DNA of 64,000 nucleotides from Episyrphus balteatus (Eukaryota; Arthropoda; Insecta; Diptera; Syrphidae): positions 41,759,307 to 41,823,306 of the forward strand of contig NC_079136.1 in NCBI RefSeq assembly GCF_945859705.1, read 5' to 3'. The translations under genes and the position numbers were made by a program. Below, piece by piece: positions 36,485 through 46,544 of the stretch. The notes under the pieces were generated by a model that was not told where the DNA came from, searched no databases, and was given only the letters and a program-made list of their open reading frames with translations. Numbering within the stretch: the first letter of the stretch is position 1; each line of letters starts with the position of its first letter.

Positions 36485-36486
36485 GA
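36452..36486 (-). promoter_or_regulatory. Inr + DPE core promoter
   Basis: On the minus strand TCAGTT (36486-36481) matches the insect initiator TCAKTY except for its last-position choice, with A+1 at 36484. GGTCGT (36457-36452) matches the DPE consensus RGWYV(T) and starts at exactly +28. No TATA box is seen at -30. Exact Inr-DPE spacing is required for function in flies, which makes this pair much better than either motif alone. Confidence 0.6.
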
Positions 36487-37936
36487 ATGAAATAAAATTG
36501 TTCGAATGGATGCGAAGGCAAACTCTGGAACGCATAATCACCAAGTTGGATTCGGTTCGAATCGAATTGGATATCATCATCTAACTGGCACTGTCTTGCC
36601 TCTATAATGTCTCTTTGGTTGGATTGGTTTAGTGTTAGCTCTGCTAGGGTAAGTAGAGCGCAATCTCTGAGAAGATTTGGATTTGCTCACAAGTTGTGAG
36701 TAATATTGTGTTGCGTAGGAAGGGTAAAAGGCCGGTTAGAGAGTATACGTTTTTTGTATGGGGCTTCGGGGGGTTTTGAGTGCGGGCGGTTTGTTTACAT
36801 TTTTTTTTTTTAATGAGAGTTCAATGTGACGTTGTTGTGTGTTGGGTTTTTTGTTGTTATCCTGCAGACGTTGAGTGAGCCCCTGCGGAAACGTTGCCAT
36901 ATAGATAGAGATTGTGGAAAACGTTACGTTACATGTGTATACAAATTGTTTCGAGTGTGATGTAATGCATTGAAAAGATATTGCCAGAGTTGAAAATGTG
37001 TTATTTCTGCATCAACTAATTTTCTATAAAATTAACTATAAGTAGGAAAATTTAAATTTTTGATATATAAGTCAGCAACGAAATAAAGTTTGAGTTATAA
37101 AATCAAATTTTTAACTACTCTCGTAAAAACAACCATTCTTTCATGGTTACCAGAACAAAATATTCTCACCGAATTTTATAGATATTGTAAATTATTTACA
37201 GGTTGTTTCGGTATTGTTTTCAAATCCTTTATTGTTGATACCTACTTTATTTGTATGCCAAATGAACCATAGAGCCAAATAGCATTAGCGTATCATAATT
37301 TTGAATAGGTTTTCGCTTATAATTTACCTGTGCTGAAAATATATTCACCTTTCAAATAGTTATAATTTTTAACGATTGGGAGGATATCCTTTCGATTGTT
37401 AGTTTTGTTGTCGAAAAATATTCAATAATATCAATTTTTTAGCCAGAAACCAGAAAAAAAAAACAAAAACACTATTTTCCATTTTCTAAAAAGTGCATTT
37501 ATGTGAAGTTGGCACCCTTATAATTTTTTTTTTCAACTCAAAAATCACAAAAAATAATTTTTTTTTGTTCAGTGTAAAAATTATTGGGTTTTGCACTGTG
37601 ATTCGTTTGTCTAACGTTAGCCCAGGATAGCCCAACTTTTTTTATTTTAATTTCACTATTCTTTCGAAAGATACAATAAAAAACTTTTTTTCATATCAGA
37701 AACCGAAAAAATTGTGTTTTTTTTTTATGAAAAAATCTTTAGTTTAAAACTGTGGTTTGTTTGATGCTCACGGTTAGCACAGGATAGTCCAACTTTTATT
37801 TTCGCTATCTTAGTTTAAAAATTATAGAAGAATTAGTTTTTATTCACACAAAAAAAAAGTACGCATACACCACAGTGACCTTTTTTTATTTTATAATTTA
37901 GAAAAATTAAATCCATTTGTTTTAAATGTTACGGAG
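36487..37936. other. Promoter-proximal unique sequence, then AT-rich DNA
   Basis: 36490-36990 is relatively G-rich and non-repetitive, and may carry upstream regulatory sequence for the 36484 promoter. A plus-strand donor-like site (AGG|GTAAGT) lies near 36650. At 37859-37879 another copy of the TACGCATACACCACAGTGAC motif occurs after an A run. No coding exon is supported. Confidence 0.4.
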
Positions 37937-38154
37937 AGTTGCCTATTTTTGGCCGTCTCCAGTTTCCGGCCACCTTTCGGATAATCGTTATAACTAGGGA
38001 TTTCGTAGGGTTTATTCCAAAATTTTGCTCTTATGCTGTTCTCTTATATGTTAGAACAGCATACGAGTGAAAATTTGGAATAAACCCCTTTGAAACGTTA
38101 TAACGATTTTCCGAAAGGTGGCCGGTAACTGGAGGCGACCGCCAATAGGCAACT
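37937..38154. mobile_element. Short inverted-repeat element (MITE-like)
   Basis: AGTTGCCTATT-TTTGGCCGTCTCCAG at 37937 is mirrored by CTGGAGGCGACCGCCAATAGGCAACT ending at 38154 (written here with breaks at mismatched positions); CCGGCCACCTTTCGG and ATCGTTATAAC also pair. The loop is short. No target duplication is certain and there is no coding sequence. Confidence 0.7.
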
Positions 38155-38496
38155 GTACCCTATTTATTTGAGTTAGAATTACAACATACAAATATTTTTT
38201 TCTAGTGTAAGGATCATTGATTTTGGTTTGCCATAAACGAGTTAGCACCTAGAAAAGCTACATGCTTAGTAAAATCTATCCAAACATTTTTTCAAAAGCA
38301 ACAACAAATATAAAATAATGTGTGGAGTAATTATTTTTCAAAACACGAATAGAACTTTTTTGAAGATAATGGGACAGGATAACTATTATAAGATCTTGGG
38401 GAAAAAGTGAAAAAAATTGAACTTACAAATTAATTCGACAAAATATTGAACTTTTGAAATGAGTAAAAATTGTATTTCATTGAAATTCGTATAGAC

Positions 38497-39930
38497 CAGG
38501 GTCGATAATTTTTGAAACCAAAAAAAATCATAGTAGAATGAAACCCATTGGAAAAGGAGGTGAATATGATGAAAATTAAAGGAAAAATAAATTACGGGCG
38601 ATCCGAGTTCGGGAAGTGGTAGGGTTGAGTTTTTAATGGTAAAAAATGGTATATCTCGATTTCCGGCAAAACTACAAATCCTATAGAAAAAAGTTGTATG
38701 GCAAAGTTCTAGGTAATAAAAAGATCTACAACTTTTGTATCAACAATTTTTTCACATAACCTCAAAATTTATGTGAAAAATTCAAAAAACCGAGTTTTTG
38801 GTTTTTTATTTTTGTCTTTTTCAAAAACAAAAAAATTTTCTACGAAATTTGGTGAAAACCTACCTTATTATATCCCAAATACACTGTAATTTATTTGATT
38901 TAAAATATTAATTTGTTCACCTTATTTTGACTTAATACCAAAAAAACACCCTAATTTTCAATCGAAAATTCACGTGTCAAAATATCAGCTTTTTTCAAAA
39001 AGTCGGTGGGCATTTCGTTCGTTAAAATGTCTATTTTCTGATGGTGTAAAAAAAATTTACATTAGTATACTATAGAACATGTTCTAGTAAAATTCAAAAA
39101 ATGAAAAAAGCTTGAATTCGAAAAAAATTTTTTATCATTGTTTACAATTTTGGTCTATTAATTCAAATTTACACTTTAATTACTCAAAAAACGTAAGATT
39201 TCATGTAACATTGATTAATCTTACGTTTTTTGAATAATTAAAGTGTAAATTTGAATAAATAGACCAAAATTGTAAACAATGATAAAAAATTTTTTTCGAA
39301 TTCAAGCTTTTTTCATTTTTTGAATTTTACTAAAACATGTTCTATAGTATACTAATTTAAATTTTTTTTACACCATCAGAAAATAGACATTTTAACGAAC
39401 GAAATGCCCACCGACTTTTTGAAAAAAGCTGATATTTTGACACGTGAATTTTCGATTGAAAATTAGGGTGTTTTTTTGGTATTAAGTCAAAATAAGGTGA
39501 ACAAATTAATATTTTAAATCAAATAAATTACAGTGTATTTGGGATATAATAAGGTAGGTTTTCACCAAATTTCGTAGAAAATTTTTTTGTTTTTGAAAAA
39601 GACAAAAATAAAAAACCAAAAACTCGGTTTTTTGAATTTTTCACATAAATTTTGAGGTTATGTGAAAAAATTGTTGATACAAAAGTTGTAGATCTTTTTA
39701 TTACCTAGAACTTTGCCATACAACTTTTTTCTATAGGATTTGTAGTTTTGCCGGAAATCGAGATATACCATTTTTTACCATAAAAAACTCAACCCTCCCA
39801 CTTCCCGAACTCGGCTCGCCCGTAATTTATTTTTCCTTTCATTCTTATCATATTCCCCTCCTTTTCCAATGGGTTTCATCCTGCTATGATTTTTTTGTAC
39901 TTTTTAATGTTTTTGAAGGCATCGGCACTG
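38497..39930. mobile_element. hAT-like foldback element with ~700 bp arms
   Basis: Left arm 38497 to about 39195 and right arm about 39215 to 39930 are near-perfect inverted copies (for example TCGTAGAAAATTTTTTTG versus its complement). Ends read CAGGGTCGAT and, inverted, CAGTGCCGAT, fitting the hAT CAG start. The 8-base flanks GTATAGAC and GTCTAGTA agree at five of eight positions and both resemble the hAT target preference nTCTAGAn, so they could be a decayed duplication. No coding sequence. Divergence is concentrated near the outer ends. Confidence 0.7.
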
Positions 39931-41380
39931 GTCTAGTAGGATAGAAAAAATTTATTTTAAATAACAATCTAAACTAAACAAGCTTAAAAGTTACAATTTT
40001 GTTTCTCTTCTTGAAGTAGCACTTATGACAACACTTTAATTAATAATAATTATGGTTCAACATTTTCCAAATTTTCTTACTAAATGCTCATTGTTCTTAT
40101 TTCTATCAGTTTTAATAAAGCACGTCTTAATGCTTTCATTATTCGAAGAAAATTTTAAATAAATAAACACTTGATCGAAAGTGTCATAAAAGCTGACAAA
40201 AAATAATTATTTTTAAACGAATTTTAATTTGCATTTCAGAGAATTGATCTTGAATCATTGAATGCAAATATCTACAAAAAATAATCTAACCAAATCCGCT
40301 GTGTCAACATTTCCCTTTTGGTTCGTAATATTTATATTACTCACTGTAAGGTATGGTATCATTATTTTAAGATTTACTAAGTCTTAAACGAAATAAACCA
40401 CGAACTAGTAAAGCACCAAACGTAATTCAAAGAAACGATAGTATGATGACGACTTTTGGATTACTTTTACTTCATTTGCATTCTCGCGACTTGGTCACTC
40501 TACACTTATAATAATTTCGCCAATAAACTTCAATTGTAAATTAATTCATAATGACACCAAGATCGTCTCGAAGTTTAATAAAGGAGTAGCCAGCAGCAGC
40601 AAAATATAATAATTGCATTTTCAGTGCGATCATATTTTTATGAGTCATTCGTATGAGTAGCGAAACGCAGTCATCACCACCATCCTGCGGTGATGGTGTA
40701 TTTTATTAGGTAAGCAAAAAGCAAACAGAGCTTGTAGTCATCCTCGCCAAGAAACTTGCTTGCTTTTTATAATGAGGTCATCCCGATTGGATTTGATAAG
40801 ATTCTCATATTGTTTATATTGAACAAATATAAATTCTTTGCGGAATAATAAATTGTGGTCTACTTTTATTTGATGAATAGAGGAAATGGTAAATCGAGAA
40901 CCCGAAGTGTTATACAAATAATGTCGTTACTTATTTGTTTTGAAAAAAAAAAAAAGACTTTATTATCGATAAAGATGAAGTCATTACACTGCAATGGATT
41001 AATCGATCACTTTTCGATAATGCATTTGCACCTGAAAGACATGCATTTTTCTTTTGTAGTTACCAGAGTACAACTTACTTAGGCTTTCAAGCTACTAAAG
41101 TTATAATGTAAGTGTTATAGTTGGTTGGAAAAATTATGTTTAAGGGTTAAGGGGTCATACTAAAATGCCTTTCCCACTTTACAGGTCTGAGATCCTTTCC
41201 ATTAATGGACTCAGACTGAGACGAAATTTTATCATACATACATATTTTTTAACGCTCGATTTCAACATTTCAAAGGGAAAGGTGATGTACTGAAATAGTT
41301 TGTTTTAAACTCATTACTATATGGCCCCATAAAGAGGCAAAAGATTTGAACAACAAAACTGGTTTTAATGCAAATACTTT
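39931..41380. other. Non-coding sequence, partly unique
   Basis: 40430-40830 is relatively unique and includes a GGTGATGGTG/CACCACCATC hairpin near 40680 and a plus-strand donor-like TTAG|GTAAGC at 40710, so a 5' exon is conceivable but not demonstrated. A small hairpin GTCTGAGATCC...GGACTCAGAC lies at about 41186-41217. Confidence 0.35.
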
Positions 41381-41560
41381 ATCCATATCCGTGGCGCAGT
41401 GGTTAGTGCAATGGACTCCAGAGTTCTGGATTTGAATCCCAACTTCCAACACCTTAAAACTTTTTTTACAGGGGTACCTACTGCCTCTTGCAAGGAATTG
41501 ACAGTTGTAACTTGTAAGAGTATGATTTTAATTAAAATTGGCATTTCTGCTATGCCGTTT
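41381..41560 (+). mobile_element. tRNA-derived SINE, copy 1
   Basis: The head resembles a tRNA gene: the A box TGGCGCAGTGG (41392-41402) fits TRGYNNARNNG, and a B-box-like GGATTTGAATCC lies at 41428-41439. The body continues with TTTTTTTACAGGGG and CTGCCTCTTGCAAGGAATTG. A second copy of the body flanks the hAT element at 41988-44814, which supports a repeated SINE family. It cannot be a functional tRNA because the acceptor stem does not pair. The 3' boundary is approximate. Confidence 0.6.
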
Positions 41561-41924
41561 GGACTCCATGGGTACTTTATGATTTTTGCCTGTAGATGGC
41601 GTCATATTAAAACATTGCATAACTTTTAACCCGTGGACAGACAAAGCGCTTTCAATGATATCTTATTTTTTAAATTGTGATAAGTAGCTTAGAAGTTATG
41701 GTTGAACATTTATATGCTTTCATACCTAAAAACCGTTTAAATATTTCATCCTTTCATTTGCCTGTATCTGTTTTCCATATTCAAAATATTTCAGAAACTA
41801 TTCACTCTTGGGAGTCGGGCCTATACAGTATTTTTATCACCTGGTTTTGTTCCTTTAAATGTCGATAAAATGCTATTTATTGTTGAACCGAATTCTAGCC
41901 CTTTGAAGATTGAAGTTTAGTGTT

Positions 41925-41987
41925 TTTGATCTGGATTGAAATTCCAGCCTTCACCATGTATAGACATTTTTTTCCAGGGGTATTGCC
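41925..41987 (+). mobile_element. SINE copy 2, left part (interrupted)
   Basis: CTGGATTGAAATTCCAGCCTTCACC...TTTTTTTCCAGGGG matches copy 1's CTGGATTTGAATCCCAACTTCCAACACC...TTTTTTTACAGGGG (segments shown are partial). It continues as TATTGCC up to the hAT insertion and resumes after the element as CTCTTGCGAAAAATTCACCAAG at 44823, parallel to CTCTTGCAAGGAATTGACAG in copy 1. Confidence 0.6.
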
Positions 41988-43064
41988 CAGTGGCGGATCT
42001 AGGGGGAGGGGGGGTCGTGGGGGTCATGACCCCCCCCCCCCCCCCCCCCCAAAACCTCAGATGAAAAACAAAAACAAAATTTCCCATGATATAATAACTA
42101 TTACATGTATCTCGATCCACGAACGCTCTATCATAACTACATAATCGCAATAACTTAATTTGATATTTTGGTTTAAGAAGATATACGCTTTTCTTTGTAA
42201 CAAAACTGTGAGGATGAAATTTATTTCATCCTAAACATACCTTCGTATTTTTTTAATTTGTACATTTTTTTCTTTTTAAAGATAACTTTTGCTTTCAGAG
42301 ATCACATTTCTTAAAATGCGTATTAAACATATAATTATACTATTTTTACTCGGTACTTTTTTATAGAAAAAAATATTTATGGTTTGATGTTTCCGCAAAA
42401 AAATAATGATGCTGAAAACATCGCTCTTGGAAACATCGATGTAATTGAAACTTCAAAGTTTTTTTTCAGTGAAGGGCACCAGGCGAGTTCTACTCAAAAC
42501 ACGAAAGTGGAAGAAAAACATTTCTGAATTATTTTCGTACTTTTAGTACAGTTGAACCATAAATTAAGGTACCTTCCTTGTAAAAAAAATTGTAAAAAAT
42601 ATAGGTAATTTTCTCAATAACCGGTTGCTGCGATTATGATAACAACTTTCAACTGCAATCGCAATGTAAAATGTAGTATGGTCAACGTTAATTCAATTTT
42701 GAAAAAATAAATACATTTGAAAATGATGGCCTTCAACGAAAAATCATTCCGAAAGTGGTTTCTGTTTACTTTAACTAGGTTCAAAATTCACACAGTGTAG
42801 AACGGTTATTAACTTCTAAATTTGTTTAAAATGACAACCTCAATAATTTCAACAAATTTTATACTTATCTTTATAATAATGGCTTTCTTATAGTTCTGGC
42901 TTGATTTCTTATAGTTTGTTTTCGCTGTTATTTAAATATTTTAAAATTCAATAAAAAATGTCTTGAAAAAGACGTTTATAATCATTGAAATTTCAAAATA
43001 TAAAAACTTTTTTATTTGATAAGAAATTCAAAAAATTGTTCGTATCAAATTTAACTTTAAGAAT

Positions 43065-43790
43065 TTTAGTTGAATTTAAAATTCAGCTTTAAAATTCCTT
43101 CTAACAAACTGACTATAAATACTGCTAAGCCATTCACAATCTGTTCTCCTATTAACAGTATTCTCTGTATCTAAAATATGTAGCATTTCTAATACCATTC
43201 TTTTACTATAATGCTTTTCTGTTTGTAAAATATCTACATTGTTATAATCTGGTCTATGTCCCTCATCTAAATATTGTAAAACTAGAGCAGTTTTTTGTGA
43301 ATGTCCGTTCTATGATCAGATATAAATAACGGTTTTTCAATTTTTGCATGGATGTACCTACATAAACTGATGGGCAATTGTTCGTTCCATCACCTAAACA
43401 TTTTATTTTATATACGATATTAGATTTATCATTTTTAGAAAATTCACCTTTTAAATTTCAAAAAGTGAATTTCTTAAAACATTTACTGATTTAAAAGCTA
43501 AACGAACATTATCTTTGTTTCTAATAAGAGCATCTTGAAGTCGATTTGAAAGATTAGGAATATACAAACAACTTCTGTTCGAAAACTGTGTTGTATTTGT
43601 AACTTAATTTGGTTGAACCAATGGATTAAAATATTGGTTCAATAATGTTTTTATTATATTTATTGGAAAAGAATTTGAAAGCAGAGTATCCATGATTTTG
43701 TTAATGTTATTCTGACGAAATGCAATATCACTGATATCCAATATTCTGGTAATAAAAGTAAAATCAAAATACGACCTGTAACCAACGCAG
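43065..43790 (-). pseudogene. Penelope-like retroelement fragment: RT tail plus GIY-YIG endonuclease
   Basis: Reading the minus strand with several frame changes and stops gives LSNRLQDALIRNKDNVRLAF (about 43560-43500), the conserved linker after the Penelope reverse transcriptase. Then comes NIVYKIKCLGDGTNNCPSVY followed by VGTS (about 43430-43345), the GIY-YIG nuclease core in which VY-K and VYVG stand for the GIY and YIG elements. The C-terminal part has LQYLDEGHRPDYNNVDILQT and RTDCEWLSSIYSQF (to about 43080), a typical end for these elements. The reverse transcriptase catalytic domain is missing, so the copy is 5'-truncated. Stops and frameshifts show it is dead. It must have entered the hAT element or been carried by it. 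Confidence 0.75.
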
Positions 43791-44224
43791 CATTCATTAA
43801 GAAAAATATATACCTACATATATTTTTTAAATATCAATTTTTCGAAAACGGGACATATTTTTCAAGTCTTAGTTTTAGGCCGTGTGTGAATTTAGTTAAT
43901 TTTTTAGCCAAGGATAAGTTTTTGACATTTGTATCTATGTCTGTTGAATAAAGAATTTATCTTGGGCTTTATTTAGGTGTGAGAATCGGGATACATTTTT
44001 GAATTGGCTAAATACTTTCTTAGTTGCAAAACAAAAGAATTAATGGTGTATAAAACATTTATAAATTAATATTAACAATTTACAAACTTCCACCAAGCGT
44101 TGACCTGTGAATTTTATTTTTGCGTTTACACTCACTTAAAATTTTTTTTCATCATCAATAAAAGCTGTTTTTTATTTTTCTCGTGAACCAGATCAGATCA
44201 TTGTATTTATTTGCGAAACACTTA

Positions 44225-44409
44225 GGGCCAGTTGTACAAATATTTAATCCGTGGTTCAGCAACTTTTATCTACTGAAATCGGTGGGAAGGTTGCGTTTTA
44301 GCACTCTTTCATGGTTCAAATATGTAAAAATAGCCACATCCATGCTTGAACCGAAATCGGTGGGTTAAATTCCTGATCCGAGGCTGAACCACGTTTGTAC
44401 AACTGGTCC
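44225..44409. mobile_element. PIF/Harbinger-like MITE
   Basis: A 185 bp element with terminal inverted repeats GGGCCAGTTGTACAAA and, inverted, GGACCAGTTGTACAAA (15 of 16 matches), flanked by TTA on both sides (44222-44224 and 44410-44412). The 3-bp TWA duplication and GGG start fit PIF/Harbinger. An additional inner pair GTGGTTCAGC/GCTGAACCAC extends the foldback. It is nested in the 41988-44814 hAT element. Confidence 0.8.
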
Positions 44410-44822
44410 TTACTAAACAAAATCCTGATTTCATTGTAAACTACCGTGAGGCTAAAATCGACTCGTGAAAAGTCGACATTACTTTCCCAATTTTTTTTCT
44501 TTATTTTCAGTTTTTGAATATAAATTAAAAAAATACAATAATCCTTCTGCAAACAATTTATACCCAGAGCAGGGTAAATGCTTGACAGCTGAAAATTTTT
44601 TTCTAAAAAAATATATTGTCAAAAATTTAGCTTAATTTAAGCTCCGAAACAAAATCCTCTCGAAAATACATTTGATCTAAGAATTTGGATAGAATTTTGT
44701 ATGTTATAGCTAAAATTTAGCATATATTTTGAGCACTTGACCATTTTTTTGATTATTTTGGAAGTAAGTTTTTTTAATCCTGTGACCCCCCCAAACCAAA
44801 TTTCTAGATCCCTGGTATTGCC

Positions 44823-44880
44823 TCTTGCGAAAAATTCACCAAGTCTTCAATAGTATCGTTGTAATAAATAAGATAACCTC
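44823..44880 (+). mobile_element. SINE copy 2, right part
   Basis: It begins with the last bases of the GTATTGCC duplication followed by TCTTGCGAAAAATTCACC, parallel to the body of SINE copy 1. The 3' end is not clear. Confidence 0.5.
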
Positions 44881-46457
44881 AACTTAAATGCTTAATCGTT
44901 CAGACTCGGCGCAGAAAATTTAAGGTATTCCGTTCTTACAAACACACGCATAAATGGTTTGGAGTTGTAATTTACTATTATCCTTACTGCTTCGCTTCAT
45001 AGAGTGGTCGTGCAGTTTATTTTATTTTTTTTTTTTTTTTCAAAACTTTTTTATATGACTACTGTCAACCTTTTTAAACCCATACTTACTTATACAAGTA
45101 ATTCATCTCCTATTTTTATTTACCTACTTCTCAATAATACCAATTTTTAGTCTCGGAATAAGAAATCAGGAATCGAATTACGGCATACGTTCGTTAACGA
45201 ATGGTTGCTATGTGTCCCTATCGTTTTCTAATAATTAAATAAAGACAGAAATAGTCAAAACGTTAACGTATGATCGTAATCGTATGCCGTAATTCTTTAA
45301 TTATTGCTTTTATTTAAAAATTTGTATGACACCTGGCAACTCTTTCTAACCACTTTGATTGTTGTAAATGTGGATTTGATTACCTTTTTTTAATTTCAAA
45401 AGAAAGTTTCTTTCTGTATATTTTTGAAACGCTAATTTTATTAGTACCTGCATATTTTATGTCTTCTTATAAAATTTAAAAAAATTACCTACTTACTTTG
45501 GCTGAACTAGCGCCTAAAGACGGCGCGGCGGCGGGGCTCTAACTAAGGTACCATTTACTTGTTATTATTTTTAAATTTGAATTTAAAGATGTAATATTAT
45601 GTTAAAATACAAACAACAAAAACAACCTTATTGACGAAATAACAATAGAATTTTAATAATTCAGGCACAAATTTGAAATCAATTAAATCATTTATTCATA
45701 TTCATACAATTAAATCATATTCAATGAATTTCTATAAAAGAGTAATAAATATCTAATATGCATTTTTCTGCTGGAATATTGTTCTCAAAAACTTCCTCCC
45801 CATATAATTATTTCAAACATCAGGGTTAACTTTGAATCAAAATTTTGTATTCAATATCATACGAGTAAATTATAATTATCATTCTTGACCAAATAAATTA
45901 TTTTACCGAAAAGTAATTTGAATAAGCCTGATAAGAAACCCCTGGCGCACCACCATATAAAAATTCCTCCAAAGGTCACAAGAGGTGCTTTATCATTTGA
46001 TTAAAGTCACTGAACGACATTCGACACGCAATCTTCAAATAACAACAGACAAACAGACATCATGTAACATGTAAGAATACTACTTTTTGCTGAATGAACT
46101 TCAAACAAGCAAGAAGGGTTGTTATTGTTATCATTTATGAAGTTGTTTGGAAGTAAAATAGAAGTTGTTGTCGTTGAAAGTTCGCCAGGAAATAGGTCAG
46201 TGAAGTCCCGTAAGCAAAATAATGCTATAAATTTATGTAATGTCTGTTACCAAAACTTCCGCTTTTGATTGCATGAGAAACAACCCCGCAGGTGGAATAA
46301 ATCATTTGAAACATATTTAGGTCGAACCTGCGTGGTAATAGTTGCGTGGTATAGTTACGTTTCAAAGTTAAATTTAAACAATCGTTTATGCGAGATAGTT
46401 CACAATTAAAAACTATCATAATCAAAGTATCTATCTTTCAGGTGCCATAAACGTAAG
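44881..46457. other. AT-rich non-coding sequence with a small inverted repeat
   Basis: It contains GAATTACGGCATACG at 45175 mirrored by CGTATGCCGTAATTC ending at 45295 (121 bp unit, likely a small MITE), and an isolated GC-rich patch at 45508-45541 (GCGCCTAAAGACGGCGCGG). No exon is supported. Confidence 0.5.
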
Positions 46458-46465
46458 AAAAAAAA
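46458..46465 (-). terminator. RNA polymerase III terminator of tRNA-Lys
   Basis: A run of eight A on the plus strand is an eight-T run on the RNA-like strand, six bases past the tRNA 3' end. Four or more T suffice for pol III termination. Confidence 0.85.
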
Positions 46466-46471
46466 TATACT

Positions 46472-46544
46472 CGCCCAACGTGGGGCTCGAACCCACGACC
46501 CTGAGATTAAGAGTCTCATGCTCTACCGACTGAGCTAGCCGGGC
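46472..46544 (-). tRNA. tRNA-Lys (anticodon CTT)
   Basis: The minus strand begins GCCCGGCTAGCTCAGTCGGT and has the full cloverleaf. The acceptor stem GCCCGGC pairs with GTTGGGC (one G-U pair), the D arm is GCTC/GAGC, the anticodon loop is ACTCTTAAT with anticodon CTT, and the T arm contains GTGGGTTCGAGCCCCAC. The A box (TAGCTCAGTCGG) and B box (GGTTCGAGCC) are intact, the length is 73 bases with discriminator G, and there is no intron. It decodes AAG. A T-run terminator follows directly. With consensus internal promoter and perfect stems this is very likely a functional gene; it lies isolated between transposon-rich segments rather than in a tRNA cluster. Confidence 0.97.

Larger units (their letters stand above)
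41988..44814. mobile_element. hAT element (2.8 kb) carrying other nested elements
   Basis: Perfect 8-bp target duplications GTATTGCC flank it (41980-41987 and 44815-44822). Ends read CAGTGGCGGATCTAGGGGG and, inverted, CAGGGATCTAGAAATTTGG. G-rich/C-rich blocks lie just inside both ends, with a 21-base C run at 42030-42050. The interior has a minus-strand Penelope-like retroelement fragment (about 43065-43790) and a PIF-like MITE (44225-44409); no hAT transposase was recognised. It was inserted into a SINE copy. Confidence 0.85.

Noticed and set aside
41392..41465. Possible tRNA gene
   Set aside because: A and B boxes are present but the acceptor and anticodon stems do not pair, and the body matches a second copy nearby, so it is a tRNA-derived SINE.
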